Shown: positions 44,892-53,609, numbered from the stretch's first letter. The stretch is 64,000 nt of DNA from Candidatus Electrothrix scaldis (GCA_033584155.1 CP138355.1:4615501-4679500), one strand, 5' to 3'. The notes: generated by a model from the sequence alone, not told the origin. A program made the numbers and translations.

Positions 44892-46115
44892 TCACACCTT
44901 ATTAATTGCCTCAATAGGGTTGGATTTCTTCAAAACACGGAGAGGGATAAGAACACTGAGAAAGGTCGCTAACAGCACGGCGATAAAGGCAGTGAGAAAA
45001 TAGCTTGGTCGAATAACAGCATAGGTTATCGCATCCATCCCAAACTCATCAAAGGCCTCACTGAAGGCGCTGAGATCCAGACCATAGGTCTTGAAGTAAT
45101 AGAGGGTAAGTCCACCGATCAAGCTGCCGAAGAGAAAGCCGATCAGGCCGAGAAAGAAGGACTCTGCCAGGATGATATTGCGGATCAGAGAAAAGCGGGT
45201 ACCAATGGCCAACATGATCCCAAATTCCCGGATGCGCTCCAGGACAGAAACCAGCATCACGCCAAAAATCCCCAGGGCGGCCACACAGAAAATCATCCCG
45301 CTGATAATCAGATTAAAGCCATCCATAATGACCTTAGATTGCATCAAAGCCGGGTAGAGTTCATCCCAGCGCAGGACATCAAGCCCTTTAAATTGCTTCT
45401 GCAAATCTCCCTGAATCTCAGCGAGCTGCTCCTGATCGCGGACAATCACGGCAATCTGACTCACCCCTTCCGGCACAGAAAGCATCTTGCGCATTCGGCC
45501 CAAATCAATAAAGACCGCCCGCTCATCCAGGGCCATATTATTGGTCTTCAGGATGCCGGTCACCCGAAACGCAGCCGAGGCAACCTCGGCATGCATGTCC
45601 TGGGCCGAGAGAATAATCTTGCTACCGATACGCACCCGCAAGGTATCAGCCAGCTTAAAGCCGAGTATAATCCCTTTTTCCTGCTTCCCGAAGCTGAATT
45701 CCCCTTTATGCAAATACTCAGCCAGCCTGCCGTGCTGTTCTTCCCGAGCCAGTTCCATACCGATAACTACAGCACCGCGTGAGGCATGGGCTGTTGCAGC
45801 CAGCCCATCCTGCTTCATGCGCATGGCAAAACTCTGGACCCGCGTATCCTGCTCTAACGCCGCTCGGATAGCCGGGACATCATGGACCAACAGCGCGAGA
45901 TCCGGGTCGGAACGGTAGCCCTTGGCAAAAAAGGAAAGATGACCGCTGTCACTGCGGATGGCATTAGTTATCATCTGCTCTATCATGCCCTCATACACCC
46001 CTTCCATGAGCAGCAGCCCCCAGAGGCTGATACCGATCATCAAAATAACCAGCAGGGAACGCAGACCGCGACGGGCCAAAGAGGCACGGGCCATTTTCAG
46101 AATCAGGCTAAACAT
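44892..46115 (-). CDS. ABC transporter permease, FtsX/LolCE type (second of pair)
   Basis: 407 residues. N-terminal helix (about 15-40), a large periplasmic domain (about 45-270, MacB_PCD-like), then three helices (about 275-300, 325-350, 370-395) ending LRVLKKSNPIEAINKV, the family-typical tail (AINKV/AMR-like). Such permeases extract lipoproteins or act as mechanotransmitters with a cytoplasmic ATPase. It overlaps the upstream partner gene by 8 bp. No LolD/MacB-like ATPase gene is adjacent. Confidence 0.88.
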   Translation of the reverse strand: MFSLILKMARASLARRGLRSLLVILMIGISLWGLLLMEGVYEGMIEQMITNAIRSDSGHLSFFAKGYRSDPDLALLVHDVPAIRAALEQDTRVQSFAMRMKQDGLAATAHASRGAVVIGMELAREEQHGRLAEYLHKGEFSFGKQEKGIILGFKLADTLRVRIGSKIILSAQDMHAEVASAAFRVTGILKTNNMALDERAVFIDLGRMRKMLSVPEGVSQIAVIVRDQEQLAEIQGDLQKQFKGLDVLRWDELYPALMQSKVIMDGFNLIISGMIFCVAALGIFGVMLVSVLERIREFGIMLAIGTRFSLIRNIILAESFFLGLIGFLFGSLIGGLTLYYFKTYGLDLSAFSEAFDEFGMDAITYAVIRPSYFLTAFIAVLLATFLSVLIPLRVLKKSNPIEAINKV

Positions 46116-47328
46116 GATGCATGGCCTCCACAGGTTGCATCCTGTTCGCCTTGAGGATGGGATAGAGGGTCGAGAGGACGGAGAGGGCGAAAATAATCAG
46201 CATATCCCGGAGGATCGTGAGAGGAACAAAGGCGGTGGGCATAGCAGAGGAGGCCATGCCGTACTGCTTGAACTGCTCTTCAAAGCTGGTAAAGACAATG
46301 GGATTAAGCTCGTAATACAGGGCAAAGCCCCCTCCGATCAGACCACCGAGGAGCACGCTGGCAAAGGCGAGCAAGCAGGATTCCAGAAGCAGCATGACGA
46401 GGATTTCACCTGGCCGGGTGCCGATGGCGCGGAGGATACCCAGCTCACGGATGCGGGAGAACACAGCCAGAAAGGTGTAGATCATAATCACGAAAAAGAT
46501 GACCGTAAAGATGATCCCCAGGGTGATATAACCAAACACGGAATCCAGTTCCATCGCCTTGACCAGGGCCGCCATAATATGATTCCAGCTGGCTGTCTCA
46601 TATTCTGGCCCCAGCTTCGCAGCAATGCTGGCGGCCAACTCTTCTGCCTGTTCTGTCTGCTCAGGAAGGACAATGAAATGGGTGGCGTAATTATCTGAGG
46701 CCATGATCTGGTCAAAATAGCCCTTGGTCAGGAAGGCGGCTGCGGAATCGAATTCGAACAGGCCGGTCTGAAAGATGCCCTTGATCTGGAGATTATCGGC
46801 AGCAAAGGAGTAGTCTGCCCCACTACCGACAAAGGTGACAATGTCGCCCACATCAACTTTCAGGCGACGGGCCAGTTCCTTGCCTATATAGACCTGATTA
46901 CCATCTCCTGCCTGGAGATATTCCCCTTTGACCAGCGAATCCGCCAGGCGGGAAAGATGGGCCTCCTTTTCCGGCTCAATGGCCGTAAGCATACCGCCCA
47001 CAGCCTTTTCTCCTACGGAATAGAGGACAAAGGACTCGAAGCGGGCCCCGAAGGCGGCGATACCCTGCTGTGCAGCAAGCTTGTCCCGCACAGCCTGGGC
47101 ATCAAAGATCAGGTTATCAAAGCTGGGAGTATCCCGGAAGTCCTTGTTGGTTATCTGGATATAGCCGGGGTAGATTTCCACGGCATTACTGAGGATGGTC
47201 TTGTGGGAGCCGTCCATCCAAGCGGTGGCAAAGACCAGCAGGGCTGTGGTTACCGTGGTCAGCAGCAAGGTGATGATGCTGCGTTTTTTATAGGCAATGA
47301 TATTGCGGTAGGCGAGTTTGAGGTACAT
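46108..47328 (-). CDS. ABC transporter permease, FtsX/LolCE type (first of pair)
   Basis: 406 residues with the same layout as its neighbour: one N-terminal helix, a periplasmic domain, three C-terminal helices and the tail LKANRMQPVEAMHHV. The two proteins are diverged paralogues and presumably form a heterodimer like LolC/LolE. The ATPase must be encoded elsewhere. Nothing in the sequence identifies the cargo. Confidence 0.88.
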   Translation of the reverse strand: MYLKLAYRNIIAYKKRSIITLLLTTVTTALLVFATAWMDGSHKTILSNAVEIYPGYIQITNKDFRDTPSFDNLIFDAQAVRDKLAAQQGIAAFGARFESFVLYSVGEKAVGGMLTAIEPEKEAHLSRLADSLVKGEYLQAGDGNQVYIGKELARRLKVDVGDIVTFVGSGADYSFAADNLQIKGIFQTGLFEFDSAAAFLTKGYFDQIMASDNYATHFIVLPEQTEQAEELAASIAAKLGPEYETASWNHIMAALVKAMELDSVFGYITLGIIFTVIFFVIMIYTFLAVFSRIRELGILRAIGTRPGEILVMLLLESCLLAFASVLLGGLIGGGFALYYELNPIVFTSFEEQFKQYGMASSAMPTAFVPLTILRDMLIIFALSVLSTLYPILKANRMQPVEAMHHV

Positions 47329-47345
47329 GGTGGATTAATTCATAC

Positions 47346-47404
47346 GGGGTGCGGAGCAGAAGAAATTCATAATCAAGTGGGTTGCATTGATTTCACTCGT
47401 AATC
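47346..47404. repeat. short diverged direct repeat, left copy
   Basis: About 58 bp sharing GAGC, TCATAATCA and CATTGAT in the same order and spacing with 47724-47784. The two flank the small zinc-site gene at 47393-47605. Confidence 0.5.
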
Positions 47405-47605
47405 AGAAATGGGACATTTTCCTAATGTCGGACAAAGTATTTCTCTTGCTTCACCTTTACGATATAAAACAGTATGTTTTCCCTCGCCCAGTCTAACCTC
47501 CTTATTTTTACTCATCTTTTTCATTTCCCGAACTGTACCTTCAGAAAAATCAAGTTCCTCTCCACAATCACATCTAAAAGATGACGGGAATAATTCAGTT
47601 GCCAT
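47393..47605 (-). CDS. small zinc-site protein of unknown function
   Basis: 70 residues from the ATG at 47605, with AAGGAAA upstream. FRCDCGEELDF near the start and LCPTLGKC near the end give two Cys pairs that could form one zinc site. Between them is a basic helix (REMKKMSKNKEVRLGEGKH). A longer start at 47650 is possible but has no ribosome site. No family recognised. The two flanking repeats raise the possibility of a small mobile cassette. Confidence 0.5.
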   Translation of the reverse strand: MATELFPSSFRCDCGEELDFSEGTVREMKKMSKNKEVRLGEGKHTVLYRKGEAREILCPTLGKCPISDYE

Positions 47606-47723
47606 AAAATTAGTTTCCTTCGTTGTGCCAACAGGGTAGATCCCTGCCATTTGTTTACGTTGTTACTCGTTATAATGATTTTATTCTTTCAACGACTCAC
47701 ATATTCATCATGGCTTAACTCCA

Positions 47724-47784
47724 TGAGTGCAGAGCGCAGGAAAATCATAATCAGGTAAGTCACATTGATCTTGTTGGGTAATAG
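47724..47784. repeat. short diverged direct repeat, right copy
   Basis: Partner of 47346-47404. Confidence 0.5.
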
Positions 47785-47868
47785 GGGGAAAGTTGAGTTA
47801 ATCATACGACTTGTTCTTTTTAACGGGGTACGTCCCTTATTTACTAGAGGCTGCATCACAGCACGAAC

Positions 47869-48411
47869 TTAATCCGCGCAATTCTGGAAGGCTGGTAGGT
47901 GTTGATTCAGCGAGGCTGACTGTAATTTCCTGAATACGGTCTGAACATCTGCGTACTCAGTGGTTCCAGCCAACAGATCATCGTACATATGGGCATTTTC
48001 AATCTCAGCCTGCACGCCCAGACTACAAGCCTCCCCTAAGGTCGCAGGAGCGGATAAGGCATTGCCCGGATTTGCCGGTACAGAAAGCCCATAATTATTA
48101 AAGAGATTAGCTAGCATCCCAATATGTTGTTCTTCAGATTTTTTGATATTAGCAAAGGGCTGCACCTCGCCAAACTTATTCATGACCGCAACATAGGTGT
48201 TTTTTGCGCGATACTCGTCATTGATTGCCGTGGTCAGATAACCATTCAGATCAGCAGAGGCTTCCGAAGTCAAAACTGTGGTTCCACCATCAGAGCTATC
48301 ATCTCCGCCGTTATCACAGCCAGAAAGCAAAGCTATTGAGGAGAAAAAGATAAACGATGAAGCCAGGAAAAAACGTCCTTTTTTGACAATGCATTTTGAA
48401 TGACTCGACAT
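47869..48411 (-). CDS. ferritin-like (DUF2202-type) lipoprotein
   Basis: 180 residues from the ATG at 48411. A lipoprotein signal ends in the lipobox ALLSGC. After a Gly/Asp/Ser linker come helices with the ferritin-like metal ligands: INDEYRAKNTYV (Glu), KKSEEQHIGML (Glu-Glu-x-His) and QAEIENAHMYDDLL (Glu, His), then a last helix ending SLNQHLPAFQNC. DUF2202 proteins are four-helix bundles of unknown role that probably bind a di-metal centre; oxidative-stress or iron roles are often proposed. It is transcribed alone. Confidence 0.78.
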   Translation of the reverse strand: MSSHSKCIVKKGRFFLASSFIFFSSIALLSGCDNGGDDSSDGGTTVLTSEASADLNGYLTTAINDEYRAKNTYVAVMNKFGEVQPFANIKKSEEQHIGMLANLFNNYGLSVPANPGNALSAPATLGEACSLGVQAEIENAHMYDDLLAGTTEYADVQTVFRKLQSASLNQHLPAFQNCAD

Positions 48412-48597
48412 AAGATCTCTTTGAAAAATAATGATTTTAAAGAACTGTTGTTTCAATATGACTTAGTCTAGGCCGTGAATTGAAAGATTGCAATAGTTTT
48501 CAATACCAAGATGAGCTGAACGCCATCTTCTTCGTAATGCATCCCCGGATATTTCTTTCCTTGTCACAGAAGCATCAAAAATCAGTTCACTTTCAGA

Positions 48598-48641
48598 ACA
48601 CCCTCTAATATAATGATAAAAAATATCATAAAGGAGGGTGT
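48598..48641 (+). promoter_or_regulatory. nested hairpin burying the ribosome binding site of the next gene
   Basis: ACACCCTC (48598-48605) pairs perfectly with GAGGGTGT (48634-48641), which contains the SD core. Inside it, ATGATA and TATCAT form a second stem over five A. The ATG at 48645 is three bases beyond. The ribosome can only bind if the outer stem opens, as in RNA thermometers or ligand-controlled leaders. Confidence 0.6.
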
Positions 48642-48644
48642 ACT

Positions 48645-48929
48645 ATGACAAAGAAAACAATAATCGGTCTCGTTCTTTTTCTTTGCCTTATTTTAGCTGA
48701 CCAAGCCTTTGCCCGCTGGGGTCAGGCAGAAACTTCCTATTGGGGAGCATCAGGAACAGCCCATTGCCATAATAATAACAACGTTTCCGTGTGGGTGGGC
48801 ATGAGCTACACACAGCAGAATGATGCACTGACAGAATTATGGAATAAAGCCGTTGCAGCCTGCCAATACCGTGGAGGCTTATTTGATGTCTCCGGAAGTG
48901 TCTATTCCCAATGGGGTCCTTACTGGTAA
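48645..48929 (+). CDS. small secreted protein of unknown function
   Basis: 94 residues. Signal peptide about 1-23 (TIIGLVLFLCLILADQAFA). The mature part of about 70 residues is rich in Trp, Tyr, Asn and Gly (WGQAETSYWGASGTAHCHNN, SQWGPYW) with two Cys. The middle (DALTELWNKAVAAC) looks like one amphipathic helix. No known family. Translation is probably controlled by the hairpin over its ribosome site. Confidence 0.7.
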   Translation: MTKKTIIGLVLFLCLILADQAFARWGQAETSYWGASGTAHCHNNNNVSVWVGMSYTQQNDALTELWNKAVAACQYRGGLFDVSGSVYSQWGPYW

Positions 48930-49229
48930 CCCATCAACACTATCAAGCCAACTAAAGGATCTTGCCGATAATCATATAAGGTCATCAAGCAGCTGGAGCG
49001 TTCGTTTGATGGCCGTTTCATGTTCACATGGCTCTTTTTTCCTGCTCCCGAAGTATCTTCCAATTAAGTTCTCACACATGGACCCTACTTTGTTGCTGAG
49101 AAGAATGCATGCTCGTCTATTTCAGTTGTTTTCTTGAGCTGGTATGATATTCTGCTAAGTGTAAAGAAGTGACGATGGAGCACTGCGCCCATCAACAAAC
49201 AAAACACTTAACGAAGAAAGGAGAGCAAT
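48930..49229. other. intergenic stretch of about 300 bp
   Basis: A plus-strand frame stays open for much of it but has no ribosome site and no recognisable domain. It is probably decayed DNA plus the promoter of the next gene. Confidence 0.35.
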
Positions 49230-49769
49230 ATGAAACGAACAATGATATACGCAGGAGCGCTGGCCCTGCTTATCGGCGTGACAGGTCAAGCACAGGCTAC
49301 TCGCCTTGGGCTCCACGGCGTATTTTCAAATGGCGGAGATATTGGTGATTCTGAACTGGGCATCGGTGGACAGCTGGAACTCCCTGTTAACCCCTTCATG
49401 TCTGTTGAGCTTGCAGTCACTCAATTTGGCGATGAGGTTGAAAGCAGCGGCACAACGATGGATCAGGACCTCACCTCAATCGGTCTTTCTGCCGTCCTCA
49501 GAGGACCTCTCGGGCCGCAGCTGGAAGGCTACACCCTTTTGGGACTGAACTACAACACCTTTGACATGGATAATATGGAGGTGGATGACGCTGTAGGTTT
49601 TCACATTGGTGCAGGCCTGAACCTTCCCATCGCCTACAACATGGAGCTCTTCAGCGAGTACCGCTATACCTTCCTGGAAACAGAATTTGAAACAGAAGTC
49701 TCAGGTATGGACGAAGATTATGAGTATAACTTCGGTGTAGCAAAACTCGGTCTGAATTTCCTGTTCTAA
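49230..49769 (+). CDS. small outer-membrane beta-barrel protein (YfaZ/OmpW-like)
   Basis: 179 residues, with AAAGGAGAG upstream. Signal peptide about 1-23 (ending AQA). The mature part alternates short amphipathic strands: LGLHGVFSN, LGIGGQLELPV, MSVELAVTQFG, TSIGLSAVLRG, LEGYTLLGLNYNT, VGFHIGAGLNLPI and FSEYRYTF. It ends in the aromatic FGVAKLGLNFLF, the terminal Phe expected for BAM-inserted porin-like proteins. A strong terminator follows. Confidence 0.8.
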   Translation: MKRTMIYAGALALLIGVTGQAQATRLGLHGVFSNGGDIGDSELGIGGQLELPVNPFMSVELAVTQFGDEVESSGTTMDQDLTSIGLSAVLRGPLGPQLEGYTLLGLNYNTFDMDNMEVDDAVGFHIGAGLNLPIAYNMELFSEYRYTFLETEFETEVSGMDEDYEYNFGVAKLGLNFLF

Positions 49770-49797
49770 TCAGGGGATATCCTTTCAAGACCAAGAG

Positions 49798-49827
49798 AAA
49801 GGGGACAGCAAAACCTGCCCCCTTTTT
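49798..49827 (+). terminator. bidirectional Rho-independent terminator
   Basis: AAAGGGGACAG pairs with CTGCCCCCTTT (one mismatch) over CAAAAC and is followed by TTTTTATTTTT on the plus strand. It separates the convergent barrel-protein and YedE-like genes. Confidence 0.82.
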
Positions 49828-49851
49828 ATTTTTCAATCGTTACAACCTGCC

Positions 49852-50916
49852 TTATCGTTTTACCCGTGCCTTACGGTAGCTGAGTATAACTGTCAGGCAG
49901 AAAATCAAGCCCAGCAGGGTAGCGATCTGACCGTTAAACACCGGACCGGCTGAAGTACTGCGCAGCTGCCAGGTAATAACCATCGCAGCCCCGGTTACCA
50001 TACCAAAACAGGTAATCCCCGCATCAACGTCCCCTTCTCCAGCCTTAATAACCTGCCGGAACGGGCATCCATCAACTATCACCGCAGCAAGTCCGACCAA
50101 AACCATAGCCAGGAAACTCCAGAGGTGACTATGATGGGCACCGGGTTGGGCCTCCATACCGAGGTTGAACTGACCACTGACCAGAGACACCATCAGGGCA
50201 GAGACAAAGATGGCAATCACGCCGCTGAACAGGGTCTTTTCCCGGAACAGGAAAAAATTGCGGATTCCACCGGTAATACAGAGCCCGGAACGTTGGGCTA
50301 GGCCACCGATCAGCAAGCCCACAGCCAGAGATATCCATAAGGGGGCATGTTGCGCTGCTGGCCCTGAAAAGCCCTGCTGTATAAAAGCTGGTTTAAGAAA
50401 AAGGAAAAGCAGCAAAAGAAAACCGATGCCTGGCAGGATATACCCGTTGATGGTGGGTAAATTCTGCGCACGATCCAGGACAGAGCCAGCTCTGAGATAT
50501 TTTCCTCCTAACCAGATGCCGAAAAGCATACCAAGCAAGGCAGCGACAGCGGTAAGGTCGCCGGCTCCAAGACGGAGAAGCATTTTAATCGGACAACCGA
50601 TAAAAACCCCGCAGCCCACAATCATGAAAAATCCGAGAAAGAAACGGATCAGCGGCGAGGAACCTCCTGTTACCCGAAAACGTCGATTCTGCTTGGCCAT
50701 AAAAAAGGCCCCTAACAGAAAACCAACCAGTTCTGGGCGAATATAGCTCATGCGGACACTATCCTGTAACTGAAGCGCACCAGCCAAGTTCTCCAAAAAA
50801 CATGAAATACAGATACCTGAGTTAACAGGGTTGCCGAACAGGGTGAGCATAACAGCGCCACCGCCAAGTACTATCCCTGTTATAATTGAAAGATCTGGTA
50901 ATTTAAAGCGACTCAC
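49852..50916 (-). CDS. YeeE/YedE-family membrane carrier (sulfur or selenium compound uptake)
   Basis: 354 residues, about nine or ten transmembrane helices. Conserved small motifs with Cys line the two halves: NSGICISCF, GCGVFIGCPIK, QRSGLCITGG and VDGCPFRQVI. In the related TsuA such Cys residues pass thiosulfate through the membrane; YedE proteins of selenium users are thought to carry a selenium species. It starts directly after the stop of the TPR protein gene, so the two are translated together. No TusA-like partner is adjacent, although many homologues have one. Last gene of the seven-gene cluster. Confidence 0.88.
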   Translation of the reverse strand: MSRFKLPDLSIITGIVLGGGAVMLTLFGNPVNSGICISCFLENLAGALQLQDSVRMSYIRPELVGFLLGAFFMAKQNRRFRVTGGSSPLIRFFLGFFMIVGCGVFIGCPIKMLLRLGAGDLTAVAALLGMLFGIWLGGKYLRAGSVLDRAQNLPTINGYILPGIGFLLLLFLFLKPAFIQQGFSGPAAQHAPLWISLAVGLLIGGLAQRSGLCITGGIRNFFLFREKTLFSGVIAIFVSALMVSLVSGQFNLGMEAQPGAHHSHLWSFLAMVLVGLAAVIVDGCPFRQVIKAGEGDVDAGITCFGMVTGAAMVITWQLRSTSAGPVFNGQIATLLGLIFCLTVILSYRKARVKR

Positions 50917-51477
50917 TTATTCACACCCACCTGCTACTCTTCGTTGTAAATAGAGAAGCTCATCAAGAGCTTTTCTTATCTCTTCATCCTTTGGCCGCGA
51001 TTTCAGTTCCTGCGCCAGTGTTGTTTTGGCTGCCACCAGGTGATCCATTATTTCTTTTCCAAGAAAAAGAGGGGTGTTATTATCAACAAAATCAGGTTCA
51101 CTATCCACAGCCTGGCGGTAGCTGGAAATAGCCTCCACCATTTTGCCGGTATTATACTGCAAGCGCGCCTGATAAATGAAAGAACGTGGATTATCGGGAT
51201 GATCTCTCTGCACCTTTTGCAGAACCTCTTCTGCGGCCGTATACATTCGCATCCCAAAAAGGCGCTGAACCTCTTTGTAGATTTTCTTATCCTGCTCTAA
51301 CCGCTTCTGGTACATTTCGTCAGCCAGTTCCTTTCCACTGACACTTGCACCTTTCTCCTGCAAGGCCATTGCGCCATGCTGGGCCAACATCACCGCAGTG
51401 ATAACAAGCAACACGGCCAGCGAAACCGTGGTGAAGCTATCCAGGGCGTTGCCGAAAAATTTATCTTTTATAGCCAT
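50917..51477 (-). CDS. membrane-anchored TPR protein of the YedE cluster
   Basis: 186 residues. An N-terminal anchor (about 16-33, TVSLAVLLVITAVMLAQ) holds a periplasmic helical domain. One or two TPR units are visible: YTAAEEVLQKVQRDHPDNPR and KMVEAISSYRQAVDSEPDFV. The end reads RRVAGGCE. It lies directly in front of the YedE-like gene with no gap, which suggests the two proteins work together, the TPR part docking a periplasmic partner. A terminator-like hairpin separates it from the beta-helix gene upstream, so this pair may form its own transcript. Confidence 0.75.
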   Translation of the reverse strand: MAIKDKFFGNALDSFTTVSLAVLLVITAVMLAQHGAMALQEKGASVSGKELADEMYQKRLEQDKKIYKEVQRLFGMRMYTAAEEVLQKVQRDHPDNPRSFIYQARLQYNTGKMVEAISSYRQAVDSEPDFVDNNTPLFLGKEIMDHLVAAKTTLAQELKSRPKDEEIRKALDELLYLQRRVAGGCE

Positions 51478-51567
51478 AACTGTCCATGAGATGAACTTCC
51501 CACCTCAGAGGAGAAGGGAATGGAAAAAATAGTTTATTGAATCGTACCACAAACAACAAATGCCTGA

Positions 51568-51619
51568 TAAAAAAATATCCGGCTGAAAGCACGCCGTACT
51601 TCAGCGACCTCCAGCCGGA
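51568..51619 (-). terminator. terminator-like hairpin between the beta-helix and TPR genes
   Basis: On the minus strand TCCGGCTG pairs with CAGCCGGA across a 26-nt loop and is followed by ATATTTTTTTATC. It would end or attenuate transcription after the beta-helix gene. Confidence 0.55.
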
Positions 51620-51643
51620 CAATACAAGGCACTGGAATCCTTG

Positions 51644-52615
51644 TTAATGAAGACCAGCTCCGCTTACAGGTGCAACATAAAAATCGGTCAGATCAACCTT
51701 ACCAAGGGTTTCTTCCCGCCCTTTGTCCATGACCTTTTCCATGATTTTTTTCTCATCGGTTGTGCCCCACCAGTTATTGCGGGCCACGATATCATCAGCC
51801 TGCCCTTCTAACATGGAAATATTGTAGTTTTCATTATCTGCAATATTATTATCCTGGAGCATGGCTTCTTTGGTAGCGTAAAAAATCACACCTTTACCGT
51901 TCTTGTTGATGTTATTAAAACGGATAGCAGCACGACCACCCTTTTTCACATACACGCCAAAGAACTCATTGCCACTGATTTCGTTATGAGCAACCGGTGA
52001 AGCAGTCCCGCCGCCAACGATAATTCCACCACCGTTCTCTGTTACCAGGTTGTAGAGAACCGGCATAGAACATCTCACAGGGACGTCTGGCAAGTTTTTA
52101 CTGCCAATGGCGGTCCCGTTATGCTTGAAGGTATTGTTTACAACAACAATCTGGGAGGAATGGCAATGCACAGCGGTCTGCGCATACATCAGCTCGCAGT
52201 ACTCAATTAAATTATCGATAGAACCGTTGAAATTAATTGCTCCCCAATCCCCAGGAGCTGGTTTTTCCTCAGCACTGGTAAAAACTATTTTTTTCTCTTT
52301 TGTTCCTTGGGCATATAATTTTCCCAAGACAAAAATCTCAGCGCGGGAGAAGTGGTTATCCTTGTCCGTATACCTCTTGTCTGGCCCAAAGGCCTCAATC
52401 TTGGCAAAACGCACTGTGGTTCCAGGCATGATGATCAAAGTTGCCTCTTTGGCAACCTCCACATCACCTTTCACCAGAATATCCCCGGACCAGGTTGTAT
52501 CCTTGTCAATAACCCCTTTTTCTACAACCAGCTCTTTGGCAAAACCCGACTGGAGGGTCAGCAGGGTCGCTGCAAGCCCGGCAAGCAGCGACAGCATTAT
52601 TTTTTTACTCATCAT
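51644..52615 (-). CDS. periplasmic right-handed beta-helix protein (NosD-like)
   Basis: 323 residues. Signal peptide about 1-26 (ending GFA). The mature part shows the parallel beta-helix pattern: AKEATLIIMPGTTVRF, GKLYAQGTKEKKIVFTSAEE, GDWGAINF, then repeats around VVVNNTFKHNGTAIG, VAHNEISGNEFFGVYV, IRFNNINKNGKGVIF and LQDNNIADNENYNI, closing with NNWWGTTDEKKI. NosD-like proteins usually assist maturation of periplasmic metal enzymes, and others bind polysaccharides. Position between a phosphonate-type binding protein and a YedE pair suggests an accessory role in envelope uptake or cofactor assembly; this is inferred. Confidence 0.83.
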   Translation of the reverse strand: MMSKKIMLSLLAGLAATLLTLQSGFAKELVVEKGVIDKDTTWSGDILVKGDVEVAKEATLIIMPGTTVRFAKIEAFGPDKRYTDKDNHFSRAEIFVLGKLYAQGTKEKKIVFTSAEEKPAPGDWGAINFNGSIDNLIEYCELMYAQTAVHCHSSQIVVVNNTFKHNGTAIGSKNLPDVPVRCSMPVLYNLVTENGGGIIVGGGTASPVAHNEISGNEFFGVYVKKGGRAAIRFNNINKNGKGVIFYATKEAMLQDNNIADNENYNISMLEGQADDIVARNNWWGTTDEKKIMEKVMDKGREETLGKVDLTDFYVAPVSGAGLH

Positions 52616-52646
52616 TGGTGTATCTCACTCAGGTGTAAAAGAAGGA

Positions 52647-53609
52647 TTAATACTTATTGTACGGAGGCATGTTGCAGAGCTTGAGATCTTCCCGGATAGC
52701 ATCGTATTCGCTATCAACAACCGGCTGAAAACCGTCAATGAGCATCCGTTTCAGCACCTTGAGGGTCTCTCCATCCACAGTTGCAACCTCATCATCCTTC
52801 AGGTTAAGGAGAATGTCCTTCATTTTATCCTTCAAAGCTGCATCGATTTCAGCCCGGGCACCAACGGTACAGTAGGGCATCGGCTCACTTTCAGCGATAA
52901 TATTATAATCATTCAGGTCAATGATATTCTCTTCAACCAGACGGTCCAGATCGATGCGAGGCGCTGCACCAACATCATATTTTCCGTATTCCACTCCGTA
53001 AATTACCTTATCATGCTTGGCTGCACCGGCAGGAATAGTATAGGAAGAGAAATCGGTTTCCGGATCAAAGTTATTTTCCAGCAGCAGAGCATACTGGGCC
53101 ATATAACCAAAAGGAGCCAAGGCCGGACCAAAGACCATAGATTTGCCACGCATGTCTTCGATGGTCTCAATACCACTGTCTTTCCGGGCAATAATCGTTC
53201 CAGTGGCCTTGTAACCGTTTCTTCCGCGAATATCAGTAAGCAGTAAATCAGCCTTATATTTTTCTTTCAGTACAATCGCAACAACAGGGTTGACATGAAA
53301 GAAGTCAACTTCCTTATTTTTGATCAGGCTCTCAAACTCAAAGGTGTTTTTGAGGATCATCTCAACCCGGCGGCCAAGCTTTTTCTCAAGATAGGCGGTA
53401 AAAGGAGAAAAACGTTCCTCGGACAGCTTACGACTGTCGCAGATCATATAACCAAAACGAAGCGGCTTTTCATTGCTTACCGGAGTTACTGCGGGCTGGT
53501 CCTGTTTTTCCGCAACAGCAGCGGGCTTCTCAGTCGCCTCATCAGTCTTGCATGCCTGAAGAGAGAAAACGGCAGAGAACAGAAGAATACACAGAGCTAT
53601 TTTTTTCAT
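52647..53609 (-). CDS. PhnD/SsuA-type substrate-binding lipoprotein
   Basis: 320 residues. The lipoprotein signal ends SLQAC, with a linker rich in Glu, Lys and Pro. The binding domain starts KPLRFGYMICDSRKLSEERF and shows the PhnD pattern: FTAYLEKKLGRRVEMIL, VDFFHVNPVVAIVL, the hinge segment DMRGKSMVFGPA, DKVIYGVEYGKYDVGAAPR, and ESEPMPYCTVGAR. Relatives bind phosphonates, phosphite or other oxyanions for an ABC importer. Here no ABC ATPase or permease is nearby, so it may serve another carrier (YedE or SLC13) or act as a sensor. One of two binding proteins in the cluster. Confidence 0.85.
   Translation of the reverse strand: MKKIALCILLFSAVFSLQACKTDEATEKPAAVAEKQDQPAVTPVSNEKPLRFGYMICDSRKLSEERFSPFTAYLEKKLGRRVEMILKNTFEFESLIKNKEVDFFHVNPVVAIVLKEKYKADLLLTDIRGRNGYKATGTIIARKDSGIETIEDMRGKSMVFGPALAPFGYMAQYALLLENNFDPETDFSSYTIPAGAAKHDKVIYGVEYGKYDVGAAPRIDLDRLVEENIIDLNDYNIIAESEPMPYCTVGARAEIDAALKDKMKDILLNLKDDEVATVDGETLKVLKRMLIDGFQPVVDSEYDAIREDLKLCNMPPYNKY

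Noticed and set aside
45958-46698. 246-codon plus-strand frame in the permease pair
   Set aside because: It is antisense to both permeases, with low-complexity charged sequence and no ribosome site.
48853-49137. 94-codon frame after the small secreted protein
   Set aside because: It has no ribosome site, overlaps the preceding gene and shows no domain.
52107-53246. 379-codon plus-strand frame
   Set aside because: It is antisense to the beta-helix and PhnD-like genes, which have signal peptides and clear domains.
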